Source: an uncultured Prevotella sp.
GTDB lineage: Bacteria > Bacteroidota > Bacteroidia > Bacteroidales > Bacteroidaceae
Assembly (NCBI GenBank): GCA_900768785.1
Contig: CAAGEG010000163.1
Coordinates: forward strand, 1 to 56,207
DNA length: 56,207 nt
Direction: 5' to 3'
Part shown: piece by piece, positions 44,091 through 52,138 of the stretch
Numbering within the stretch: position 1 is the stretch's first letter
How the letters are laid out: each line of letters opens with the position of its first letter
The notes under the pieces: model-generated
What the model saw: only the letters and a program-made list of their open reading frames with translations
Databases searched by the model: none
What the model was told of the DNA's origin: nothing
Made by a program: the position numbers and the translations under genes

Positions 44091-45158
44091 TTAGTTGTTA
44101 GCTTCAAATTCTTTCATCGCATTAACAAGTGCTGTAACACCTTCTATTGTTTGTGCGTTGTAGCAACTTGCGCGGAAACCACCAACAGAACGGTGACCTT
44201 TAATACCAACCATGCCCTTAGATGTAGCAAAATCGAAGAAAGGTTTCTCGAGTTCAGCATATTCTTCATTCATCACGAAGCATATATTCATAAGAGATCT
44301 GTCTTCTACTGCTACAGTTCCTTTAAACAGTTTGTTGCGATCTATTTCTGCATAAAGCATTTCGGCACGTTCGTTAGCACGTTTGTCCATTGCTTCAACG
44401 CCACCATTTGCTTTAATCCAACGTAAATTCTCCATTGCTGTATAAATAGGCACAACAGGAGGAGTATTAAACATTGAGCCTTTTTCAACATGTGTGCGGT
44501 AGTCGAGCATTGTAGGTATAGGACGTTCTACTTTGCCAAGAGCATCATTTTTCACAATTACTATTGTAACACCTGCCATAGAAAGGTTTTTCTGTGCTCC
44601 TGCATAAATACAATCGTATTTAGCGACATCTACCGGACGGCTGAAAATATCAGATGACATATCGGCAATGAGGCGTACAGGAACATCAAGATCCTTACGC
44701 ATTTCAGTACCATAGATGGTGTTGTTTGTTGTGATGTGCAAATAATCAACATCGGCAGGAACACTCCAATCTTTAGGAATGAATGTAAAGTTAGCGTCTG
44801 CGGAAGAAGCCACTTCTACTACTTCACCAAATAATTTTGCTTCTTTCATGGCTTTCTTTGCCCATGTACCGGTGTTCAGGTATGCAGCCTTTTTATTAAG
44901 GAAGTTATAAGGCACCATACAGAACTCAAGCGAAGCGCCACCGCCAAGGAATAATACAGAATAACCCTCTGGAATATCAAGTAATTCTTTTACGAGAGCT
45001 TCTGCTTCGTCAACTACCGGTTGAAAATCTTTTGCTCTATGGCTAATCTCTGCCAAAGAGAGACCGCTGCCATTGAAGTCTAAAATCTGCTTCGCCGTGT
45101 TCTCAATTACTTCACGTGGAAGCATTGAAGGACCTGCATTAAAGTTGTACTTCTTCAT
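44091..45158 (-). CDS. serC: phosphoserine aminotransferase
   Basis: 355-residue class V PLP aminotransferase converting 3-phosphohydroxypyruvate to phosphoserine. Motifs are NFNAGPSMLPREV, LGGGASLEFCMVPYN, TTNNTIYGTEM and AGAQKNLSMAGVT with the PLP lysine at 190, then GHRSVGGFRASCYNAQT at the C terminus. Promoter elements TTG, 20-base gap, TAATTTCG (45220-45213) lie upstream. It leads the serC-serA operon. Confidence 0.97.
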   Translation of the reverse strand: MKKYNFNAGPSMLPREVIENTAKQILDFNGSGLSLAEISHRAKDFQPVVDEAEALVKELLDIPEGYSVLFLGGGASLEFCMVPYNFLNKKAAYLNTGTWAKKAMKEAKLFGEVVEVASSADANFTFIPKDWSVPADVDYLHITTNNTIYGTEMRKDLDVPVRLIADMSSDIFSRPVDVAKYDCIYAGAQKNLSMAGVTIVIVKNDALGKVERPIPTMLDYRTHVEKGSMFNTPPVVPIYTAMENLRWIKANGGVEAMDKRANERAEMLYAEIDRNKLFKGTVAVEDRSLMNICFVMNEEYAELEKPFFDFATSKGMVGIKGHRSVGGFRASCYNAQTIEGVTALVNAMKEFEANN

Positions 45159-45212
45159 TTGATTGTTCTTAATTTTATTATGATTGTAACAATGTTCTTT
45201 GTTTTTGCGTTG

Positions 45213-45243
45213 CGAAATTACGATTTTTATTTGAACTGAACAA
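45213..45243 (-). promoter_or_regulatory. serC promoter
   Basis: On the minus strand: TTG, 20-base gap, TAATTTCG, a one-base variant of TAnnTTTG, 54 bases before serC. The SPOR operon has a similar GTAATTTCGC box. Confidence 0.5.
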
Positions 45244-45321
45244 GTTTTTTATAAAATATATGCAACAATGGAATATTCATACATTTTATATTAATAATAA
45301 TAAATAATTTTATTCAAACAT

Positions 45322-46503
45322 TTATTTAATACCTATAAAATCACTTAAAGGTCTAATTTTTGCTCTATAAGTATTTAAATACTCTTTCAAATTTGGCAAA
45401 TTATTAAATTCTATAGGTTTATTATCAAAGTGCAATACAACATAATATGTTGCATGTTCCGGACAGAACCCATATTTTTCAAGAGTTTCTTTTGTCCAAA
45501 TTTGAAAGTGACCTTGTTTCTTTAGCTTAAATAATTGGCTATCGTAACCATTTGTATGCAAAAGTACATATTGTAAACGTTCAAAACCGGGCGTAACCAA
45601 CAAAGATCCTTTTGAATCACCTGCTCTTAAATAACATATACCCTTTTCAATCATCTTCAAACGAAGTTCTCTACGACAATGGTTAATTATAACCATTACA
45701 TCAGAAGGCGTTTCGGAAATTTTTCTATAATATTTATCAAACAACAAAGGGTTATCTAATTCTTCTCGACGTTTTGCACCCAAATTTAGAAATTCAGAAC
45801 TTTGATCTACGCCAATAAAATTCCTTTTTAGAAGATTAGCAGCAATACCTGTAGTACAACTACCTGCAAATGGGTCAAAAATAGTATCACCAATTTTTGT
45901 TGATGACATAATAATTCTATATAGTAATCTTAACGGCTTTTGAGTTGGATGTTTGCCACAAGATTTTTCCCATAGTCCTGTTGTTGGAATTGTCCAAACG
46001 TCAGACATTCTTTTTCCACCATTTAAACACTTCATAAATTCAAAATTAAAATAATGGCGTTTGTCTTTTGATTTCCTTGCCCAAATTATGTATTCTGCTG
46101 AAAAATTAAAATGAGAATCAGATAGAGTTAATGGAGCATCCGGTTTATTCCAAACAATTAAATTTAATATTTTATAACCCAATTCTACCATGCAATTAGC
46201 GACACTAAAAATATTATGATATGTTCCACTAACCCAAATGGTCCCTTCATCTTTGAGTATGTTTCTGCATAAAGACAACCATTTCATATTAAACTCATTA
46301 ATTTCCGGCAATGTGCGTACTCTATCCCAATCACCTTTATCAAAACATTTCACATGTCCTTTTGTACGAATAGTAAAACCTTTTGAAAGGAAATAAGGTG
46401 GATCCGCAAAAATCATATCTACCTTATTTGATAAGTTCCCTATAACATTAATAGTATCTCCGTTATACAAAGTAAAACCGGAGTTCATGTAATATTCTTT
46501 CAT
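45322..46503 (-). CDS. DpnA-like DNA methyltransferase (beta class)
   Basis: 393 residues. Catalytic motif DPPY at 34-37 (in IFADPPYFLSKGF) precedes the SAM-binding motif FAGSCTTG at 212-219, the order of beta-class N6-adenine/N4-cytosine methyltransferases such as DpnA. HPTQKPLRLLYRI is another family signature. About 130 residues follow the catalytic core (from about 255), an extension not found in DpnA and not recognised. It overlaps the endonuclease gene by 4 bases and is the last gene of the restriction-modification operon. Methylation target is not readable from sequence. Confidence 0.88.
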   Translation of the reverse strand: MKEYYMNSGFTLYNGDTINVIGNLSNKVDMIFADPPYFLSKGFTIRTKGHVKCFDKGDWDRVRTLPEINEFNMKWLSLCRNILKDEGTIWVSGTYHNIFSVANCMVELGYKILNLIVWNKPDAPLTLSDSHFNFSAEYIIWARKSKDKRHYFNFEFMKCLNGGKRMSDVWTIPTTGLWEKSCGKHPTQKPLRLLYRIIMSSTKIGDTIFDPFAGSCTTGIAANLLKRNFIGVDQSSEFLNLGAKRREELDNPLLFDKYYRKISETPSDVMVIINHCRRELRLKMIEKGICYLRAGDSKGSLLVTPGFERLQYVLLHTNGYDSQLFKLKKQGHFQIWTKETLEKYGFCPEHATYYVVLHFDNKPIEFNNLPNLKEYLNTYRAKIRPLSDFIGIK

Positions 46504-48098
46504 TGTATTGAAATTGAATCCAACTTGTTTTTCAATTCAATAATAAAATTTTGTGTACGCATCTGTATTGTTTGAAAATAATCATTCTCTTTTAAACTCT
46601 TAATAAAAGTCTCTGTGGTCTGAGTATCTGAAAATAGGTTCATTCTGTCTTTCTTTAACATTGTCAAGACAGATGCAATATTGAAAATTAGTTTTGTATC
46701 ATCATGTATATATGGAGCAACTAATGTGAGATATTTTAAAGAATTCTTACTAGTATCAATATGCCTAAATAGGTTTACAGTTTCGTTATTAATTTGCTGA
46801 GTCTTATTTCTAATTAAGGTTGCTTCAATAAGCCAATAGTTATCTTTATTGAAGATTTCAATATCCCCTATATTACCTGGTGCATGGGAGTATGGTATTC
46901 CGGCTTCATCACATAAATAATTAGGTTTATATTCATATTCATTACCTAAATTAAAATATGCGTAAAGAGTTAAAAGAAATTCAAATTTAACGGGATCTTG
47001 CATAAACCAGAATATATCCTTACCTTTTTTATCGCCAGAAGAGACTTTGATTAAAGATTCTTCAATAATTTCTTTTGTTAATCCATAAGTTTCTATAAGT
47101 TTGGGAATCTTTACATTATATTCAGCGGTTGACCAATCATCTTTGTTCCTATATGATAACACAAGTCTTTCTAATTTGTCATCAAAAGACCCAAGTACAT
47201 CAAAGTATTCTTTCTCATCTTCCTTAGCAGCATCGGTCATCGTGAAATTCTGTGCCTTTAAAGCATTATAAAAATCCATGCGACTACTATTTGGTGATAG
47301 AATAATAACTCCTTTATAATCTATTGTTATAAAGCCTGTCAATTGTAAAACACGAAACACAGTGTTCCCATAATCTCTAAAAGCGGAGTTTAACATTGCC
47401 ACTTTTGAGTGTAGAGCATCAACTTGATTGTATTTTTTCTTTACAAGAGCATAAGCCTTATTAATGTCATTTCCAATTTTGTTTTCAGAAAGTAGTTTTA
47501 TGTAATTTTCAACATCTCCATCATCTGAAAAGAGACCGACAAGGAACTGATTATAAGATAAAGAATGACCTTTGTCTTTTAGCTTTATCAAAGAATCTAT
47601 TATAAATTCAAAAAAATTAAAATCATTAAGGACTCTACGATAAGGAGATTTTCGCCAAAAACGCATACATTGCAAAGCAAATGCTTCAGAAAGACTGATT
47701 GTTCCTTTTATCAAAGCTTTAGCTACAGGAGACAATTGAAGCTCCTGACAATATTGTGCATATATAAATCCAAACTCAGATAAAGTTTTAAGATAACGGG
47801 TAAATGCGGCTTGGTAACCAGTTGGATACCCCCATTCATTGTTATGTGAACAATTGGTCTTAATCCATGATTGTAAATTATCCTTTGTTAAATCAAAATT
47901 TTCTAATTGTTTAGCATTTACAACGCCATCAATATATAACTGAGAATATATATCCAAAATGCCTTTGTCATCAAGTAAGACACCTTCAAATTTGGCAAAT
48001 GTATGAAGTATGCCTTCGTATCTTTCAGGATTACGTACTGCAACTTCAAGAGCCATCTGTTTGAAGTATCTTTTTCCGTGTTTAACTTTATTTGCCAT
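46500..48098 (-). CDS. AlwI-family type II restriction endonuclease
   Basis: 532 residues. The C-terminal half carries a nuclease-like core: GDIEIFNKDNYWLIEATLIR with Asp412, Glu425 and Thr427, followed by an NNETVNLFRHI segment. This pattern (acidic, then E-x-TL, then a downstream Glu and His) is that of the AlwI/BstNBI/PleI/MlyI family, whose members recognise asymmetric sites such as GGATC or GAGTC and cut outside them. The N-terminal 300 residues are likely the target-recognition part. Placement between methyltransferase genes, 3 bases after one and overlapping the other, supports the call. The recognition sequence is unknown. Confidence 0.8.
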   Translation of the reverse strand: MANKVKHGKRYFKQMALEVAVRNPERYEGILHTFAKFEGVLLDDKGILDIYSQLYIDGVVNAKQLENFDLTKDNLQSWIKTNCSHNNEWGYPTGYQAAFTRYLKTLSEFGFIYAQYCQELQLSPVAKALIKGTISLSEAFALQCMRFWRKSPYRRVLNDFNFFEFIIDSLIKLKDKGHSLSYNQFLVGLFSDDGDVENYIKLLSENKIGNDINKAYALVKKKYNQVDALHSKVAMLNSAFRDYGNTVFRVLQLTGFITIDYKGVIILSPNSSRMDFYNALKAQNFTMTDAAKEDEKEYFDVLGSFDDKLERLVLSYRNKDDWSTAEYNVKIPKLIETYGLTKEIIEESLIKVSSGDKKGKDIFWFMQDPVKFEFLLTLYAYFNLGNEYEYKPNYLCDEAGIPYSHAPGNIGDIEIFNKDNYWLIEATLIRNKTQQINNETVNLFRHIDTSKNSLKYLTLVAPYIHDDTKLIFNIASVLTMLKKDRMNLFSDTQTTETFIKSLKENDYFQTIQMRTQNFIIELKNKLDSISIQ

Positions 48099-48101
48099 AA
48101 C

Positions 48102-49007
48102 TTAGAAATTTGTAACTAAAACCTCTTTGAAAGTCTTTATAGTATTATCATTAAAACTAATATAATTACTCTTTATAGGAAAACTGTTATAACGAGTTGA
48201 CCAATTAAGAAACTTATCATTTGTTTTTCCCTTATAATATAATACATTTGAAATTGCGAAATGTATATTATTTGAATTAAGATTATCTAATAAACCAAGC
48301 ATTTCATTTTCTAACTCTTCATTCCATAGTTTATTGTATTCGCTAAATGTAATCAAATATGGTGGGTCTAAATATACCAAATCATGGTCTTGATAATCTA
48401 TGTTAGTAAGAAAAGCTCGAAAATCTTTATTATGCCATTCAACATTTTTATGTTCCATTAATCTAAAATAATCAACTAATGCATTATATGTATTAAGATT
48501 GAAATCGACATTTCCTACAGGAACATTAAAATCTCCTTTCTTATTAAAACGGATCATTCTGTTAAATCCATATATAAGAAGAATATATAATTGAAGAAAG
48601 TTCTTTTCATTCAAGTTGTTAAAATCTTGTTTCAAACGGCAATAAGCATCATTATTGTATTTTGCAAAATATGATTTCGGGAATAATGTTTTAAACTCTT
48701 GCGGTACGGTCTTTCCTTTATAAGAAAGAGTTAATTGATAGTCATTAATAAGTTTAAATAAATCATAAAAGAATTGTTCACTTCTATTCACATAAGAACA
48801 TAGCATTTTATGTAAGGCTATAACATGGGTATTGATGTCATTAAGAAGGTATGTGTCAGCATCAACATTTAAAAAAACGCTTCCACCACCGACAAATGGT
48901 TCTATTAAACGATTGATCTTAGTTGGGAAATAATTTTTTATTTCCTTTATTAATTTATATTTATCACCCACATAAAAGAGTGGAGAACGACAAACTCCTT
49001 TTTTCAT
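48102..49007 (-). CDS. Dam/DpnM-like DNA adenine methyltransferase
   Basis: 301 residues, alpha-class D12 methyltransferase: RSPLFYVGDKYKLIKEI at the N terminus, SAM motif EPFVGGGSVFLN (38-43 core), and catalytic LVYLDPPYLI (DPPY 214-217). The resemblance is to Dam and DpnM, which methylate adenine in GATC. In this operon it likely protects one strand of the endonuclease site. Its 5' end overlaps the preceding methyltransferase gene by 44 bases and it ends 3 bases before the endonuclease gene. Confidence 0.92.
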   Translation of the reverse strand: MKKGVCRSPLFYVGDKYKLIKEIKNYFPTKINRLIEPFVGGGSVFLNVDADTYLLNDINTHVIALHKMLCSYVNRSEQFFYDLFKLINDYQLTLSYKGKTVPQEFKTLFPKSYFAKYNNDAYCRLKQDFNNLNEKNFLQLYILLIYGFNRMIRFNKKGDFNVPVGNVDFNLNTYNALVDYFRLMEHKNVEWHNKDFRAFLTNIDYQDHDLVYLDPPYLITFSEYNKLWNEELENEMLGLLDNLNSNNIHFAISNVLYYKGKTNDKFLNWSTRYNSFPIKSNYISFNDNTIKTFKEVLVTNF

Positions 49008-50121
49008 TATCTACCTTGGTTATAAACAAATATTCTTTATGGTCATCAAAATCTGTTTTTCCTGCATTATAAGGATTATATGAATGTGTAAATACTTTTG
49101 TTTTACCACATTTGTTTAAGACCTCTTTTATCTCTTCCAGTTTAATTTTATTTTCAGATGAAGAACTTTTAGATTTGTATGTGTTATTGTATGAAACAAC
49201 AATATATTTCGTATCAACATGTGCCACCAAATCTGTAAATGCAGATAATGCCTTAACTCTACAATAATCGCTCATATTCTCTTCTGCCGGTTTACGTGCA
49301 GTACCATGTAATTCGGGTTTGTCCCATTTAACAAGTACTTCATAAAGGTGATAGAAACGGCTATATTGTCTTGAGTTATACGGTGGATCCAAATAGACAA
49401 GATCCGTATGGATTTCTCTTGACAGCAAGTTGGAATCTTTTTGATATATCTCCACACAATCAAATTGCTTGACATCAATAATTTTCATCAAAAACTTTTT
49501 CGGCACAATCTTTTTCTTTATGTATGCATCAAAATGTCCAAGTGTATTTGCAATTTTATCCATGCTATAGATTAAAGAAGCAAGAAGGACACAATATTCT
49601 TTTTCTGATAATGTTGGCTTAATATCTTCAATAACGTCTCGTATATGGCCTATTATTTTTGCAGATGTCATGTCAAAATATTTATCTCCATAATTAATGG
49701 AAAAATAGTTGTCTTTAATATATGTCGGATCAATGTTATTAAAAGCATCTAAATAATTTAGAATTTTCTTTTCATTATACTTACCACGACCAAAAAATGC
49801 TGTATACATTACATGATTTGAATAAAGAAAATCATTCATAATAACTTTTTCATATATAGTCAAAGCTTTATTAGATACAGAACCGGTCCCTGCAAATATA
49901 TCACAAAAAGATTTCACACCATGTGTCTCCTTTTGCAACAAATCAAAAATCCAATCCGTAAGTTTTGCTTTACAACCAATATATCTTCGACTTTCGAGTC
50001 TGTATGGTTTTGCATAAACAGCCTCATGCCATAAAGGAAGAATATCATTGCCGTAAGTTGAAATAGCCTCCCTTAGAGTATAAGATTCTAAATTTTCCTT
50101 CTCAATATATTTATAATCCAT
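48964..50121 (-). CDS. D12-class DNA adenine methyltransferase
   Basis: 385 residues. SAM motif FCDIFAGTGSVSN (76-81 core) and catalytic LVYLDPPYNSRQYS (DPPY 245-248), with RRYIGCKAKLTDWIFDLL before them: the alpha-class D12 layout as in M.FokI-type domains. It is the first gene of the four-gene restriction-modification operon and probably methylates the other strand of an asymmetric site. The last 44 bases overlap the next gene. A TAAATTTG box (50184-50177, minus) lies 55 bases upstream. Confidence 0.9.
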   Translation of the reverse strand: MDYKYIEKENLESYTLREAISTYGNDILPLWHEAVYAKPYRLESRRYIGCKAKLTDWIFDLLQKETHGVKSFCDIFAGTGSVSNKALTIYEKVIMNDFLYSNHVMYTAFFGRGKYNEKKILNYLDAFNNIDPTYIKDNYFSINYGDKYFDMTSAKIIGHIRDVIEDIKPTLSEKEYCVLLASLIYSMDKIANTLGHFDAYIKKKIVPKKFLMKIIDVKQFDCVEIYQKDSNLLSREIHTDLVYLDPPYNSRQYSRFYHLYEVLVKWDKPELHGTARKPAEENMSDYCRVKALSAFTDLVAHVDTKYIVVSYNNTYKSKSSSSENKIKLEEIKEVLNKCGKTKVFTHSYNPYNAGKTDFDDHKEYLFITKVDNEKRSLSFSTLLCG

Positions 50122-50176
50122 TGATTTATAAAAGACAAATATTTCTTTACGTCAAAATATTATAAGTAACTGACCA

Positions 50177-50184
50177 CAAATTTA
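50177..50184 (-). promoter_or_regulatory. promoter -7 box of the restriction-modification operon
   Basis: TAAATTTG on the minus strand, 55 bases before the first methyltransferase gene. No ideal -33 TTG. Confidence 0.45.
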
Positions 50185-50306
50185 CAATATTTTTGTGACA
50201 AATAAATTATAACGCCTTTATTTATTTAATATATTAATTATCTACAAGGAAATTACTTTCCTATAATAAAGACAACAAATATATTGTCTTTATATGTTAA
50301 TATAAT

Positions 50307-51626
50307 TTATTCTTTCATCTCAACGGTGGTTTTTATGCCTTTTAGTTTTTCTCCGTTAAGTTTTGTGATTAGAGAATTGCATTTTTCTCTTTTTACTGCA
50401 GCATAAGAGTAACGCTCACGTATGTCTATTCTACCAATATCCGACCCCTTCAGTCCTCCTGTTTTGCATAAGAAGCCGAGAATATCTCCCTTTGATATCT
50501 TGTCTCGTTTTCCTTTACCTATATATATAGTAGTCATTATCGGTAAAGGGATAGCGTTTTCTGCTTTTGTGTCAATGATAAACTCTGCGGGTGCTGCATC
50601 AAGAAAGTCAGGAAGAGTTTCTTCAGGACCTAAGAGAAATATTGTTTGTCCTGTTTCGGTCCAGCGACCGGTACGCCCTACCCTATGTATCATCTCTTCT
50701 TCTCCCACAGGCATGTGATAGTGTATTATGTTATTGATATTTGGAATGTCAAGACCGCGAGAAGCGAGGTCTGTACATACGAGAATATTTGCCGAAGCAT
50801 TGGAGAATGTAAATATTGCTTCTTCACGTTGACGTTGGTCTTTGCCACCATGATATGCGCATACCACAAATCCTGATTGTGTGAGATAGTCGGCGACGCG
50901 CTCTACGGCATCTCTGAAATTAACGAAAACGATACTGCTGCCATTGCCAAGTTGACACAACAATTTGCCAAGTGCTTCAAGTTTATCTTTATTTTCGCTT
51001 TTGGCCACATAGAGTTTAACACGATCAGAGAGTTGTTCGTCTTCAAGATAGTTAAGACACAAAGCGTTATTGATATTTACGAAATCAGGAATTTCTTTTG
51101 CATCTGTTGCCGAAAGCAATATACGACGATTTATATTATAAAGTTTTGTTATAGCTTGTTCCATCTCCTGTCTGAAACCCATACGCAGACACTTGTCAAA
51201 CTCATCAATAATAAGTATTCTTATTGCATTTGGTGTTATATTACCTTTGTCAAGATGGTCATTTAGTCTGCCGGGAGTGGTGAAAACTATCTGCGGCATA
51301 GTCTTTCTTATTGCTCTATGTTCTTCCATTGCAGCACGTCCGCCATAGAGAGGAATACCTCTTAAACCACTACCCATCGAGGCAAAAACATCATAAGACT
51401 GTAATGCCAACTCTCTACTCGGCACTATAACCACAGCTTGTACATCGTCAACATTTGGATTTATCAGTCCTACAACCGGCAACATATATGCCAATGTCTT
51501 TCCACTACCTGTTGGAGAGAGCACAACTATATCTTTATTATTACTAAACAGGGCTGCACCGGTAGCTTGCTGCATCTCGTTAAGACTATTTATGCCAAGC
51601 TTTGTCAATATTCTTTCTATTTCCAT
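50307..51626 (-). CDS. DEAD-box RNA helicase, DbpA-like
   Basis: 439 residues with the helicase core: Q-motif NEMQQAT, Walker A SPTGSGKT (37-44), VPSRELALQ, TTPGR, motif II DEFD (141-144, instead of DEAD), SAT (172-174) and HRVGRTGR (314-321). The C-terminal about 75 residues (GDILGFLCKTGGLKGSDIGR) form a DbpA-type RNA-binding domain, which in DbpA recognises 23S rRNA hairpin 92. A role in ribosome assembly is likely. The promoter box TATCTTTG (51638-51631) ends 4 bases before the ATG, so the mRNA may be leaderless. Confidence 0.92.
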   Translation of the reverse strand: MEIERILTKLGINSLNEMQQATGAALFSNNKDIVVLSPTGSGKTLAYMLPVVGLINPNVDDVQAVVIVPSRELALQSYDVFASMGSGLRGIPLYGGRAAMEEHRAIRKTMPQIVFTTPGRLNDHLDKGNITPNAIRILIIDEFDKCLRMGFRQEMEQAITKLYNINRRILLSATDAKEIPDFVNINNALCLNYLEDEQLSDRVKLYVAKSENKDKLEALGKLLCQLGNGSSIVFVNFRDAVERVADYLTQSGFVVCAYHGGKDQRQREEAIFTFSNASANILVCTDLASRGLDIPNINNIIHYHMPVGEEEMIHRVGRTGRWTETGQTIFLLGPEETLPDFLDAAPAEFIIDTKAENAIPLPIMTTIYIGKGKRDKISKGDILGFLCKTGGLKGSDIGRIDIRERYSYAAVKREKCNSLITKLNGEKLKGIKTTVEMKE

Positions 51627-51630
51627 ACTG

Positions 51631-51638
51631 CAAAGATA
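51631..51638 (-). promoter_or_regulatory. promoter -7 box of the DEAD-box helicase
   Basis: TATCTTTG on the minus strand, only 4 bases before ATG 51626. Transcription starting 5-7 bases downstream would give a leaderless mRNA. Confidence 0.5.
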
Positions 51639-51811
51639 ATTATTTTAACGAAAACATGGTAAAGGTTTATTAGGTTATTAGTTTAACGGTTTATTCTTGC
51701 TCGTGGGGGAAGTTGACAGTTATGTTTATGCAGGCTATTTCCGTAATTGTTAAATATTTGTAATTCAAAGTATTAAATTATAGCTGTTTTAGATATTTTT
51801 AAGAAAAATGT

Positions 51812-51819
51812 TACTTTTG
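51812..51819 (+). promoter_or_regulatory. promoter -7 box of the G8 leader sORF
   Basis: TACTTTTG, matching TAnnTTTG, 5 bases before the ATG at 51825, so that transcript would be leaderless or nearly so. Confidence 0.45.
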
Positions 51820-51824
51820 CAGAG

Positions 51825-51920
51825 ATGAATATTGATATGGTAAATAAGGTAATAAGAATTACTCCCTGTCTGTTACTGTTAACGGGGGGGGTAAATACCT
51901 CTGTATTGATATATAAATAA
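51825..51920 (+). CDS. candidate 31-residue sORF with poly-G tract
   Basis: ATG 51825 to TAA 51920 encodes 31 residues, roughly MNIDMVNKVIRITPCLLLLT, GGVNTS and VLIYK. A run of eight G (51884-51891) sits in the coding part; gain or loss of one G would shift the frame. A promoter box precedes it and a strong terminator follows 5 bases after the stop. It could be a leader peptide, a phase-variable peptide or chance. No family recognised. Confidence 0.35.
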   Translation: MNIDMVNKVIRITPCLLLLTGGVNTSVLIYK

Positions 51921-51924
51921 CGAA

Positions 51925-51966
51925 GCCTTCCGCAGGTGTCTACAATGGCACCGGCGGAAGGCTTTT
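51925..51966 (+). terminator. strong terminator after the G8 sORF
   Basis: GCCTTCCGC (51925-51933) pairs with GCGGAAGGC (51954-51962), with GGTG/CACC pairing inside, followed by TTTT. It ends any transcript from the 51812 promoter before the GLUG gene, unless antitermination occurs. Confidence 0.8.
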
Positions 51967-52096
51967 GCGTTTCAGGCCTCCAGATGCCGATGTGATAGCA
52001 TACTGCCAAAGACGGTGTTGACAGGCAAATAGATGCCGTTCGGTGGATAATACTGCCGTATAGTGGTAAAATTTGGTTGAGCCATGCAAAATGCCT

Positions 52097-52104
52097 TAAC
52101 TTTG
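52097..52104 (+). promoter_or_regulatory. promoter -7 box of the GLUG gene
   Basis: TAACTTTG, 34 bases before ATG 52139, with a TTG 21 bases upstream of the TA. Confidence 0.55.
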
Positions 52105-52138
52105 CACAAAAAAGTAAATAATAAAAAAGAAGTAAAAT

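Larger units (their letters stand above)
51627..52138. other. regulatory region upstream of the GLUG gene
   Basis: A 512-base gap. It holds the helicase promoter (51631-51638), a first plus-strand promoter box TACTTTTG (51812-51819), a 31-residue ORF with a G8 run (51825-51920), a strong terminator (51925-51966), and a second promoter box TAACTTTG (52097-52104) just before the GLUG gene. Confidence 0.6.
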
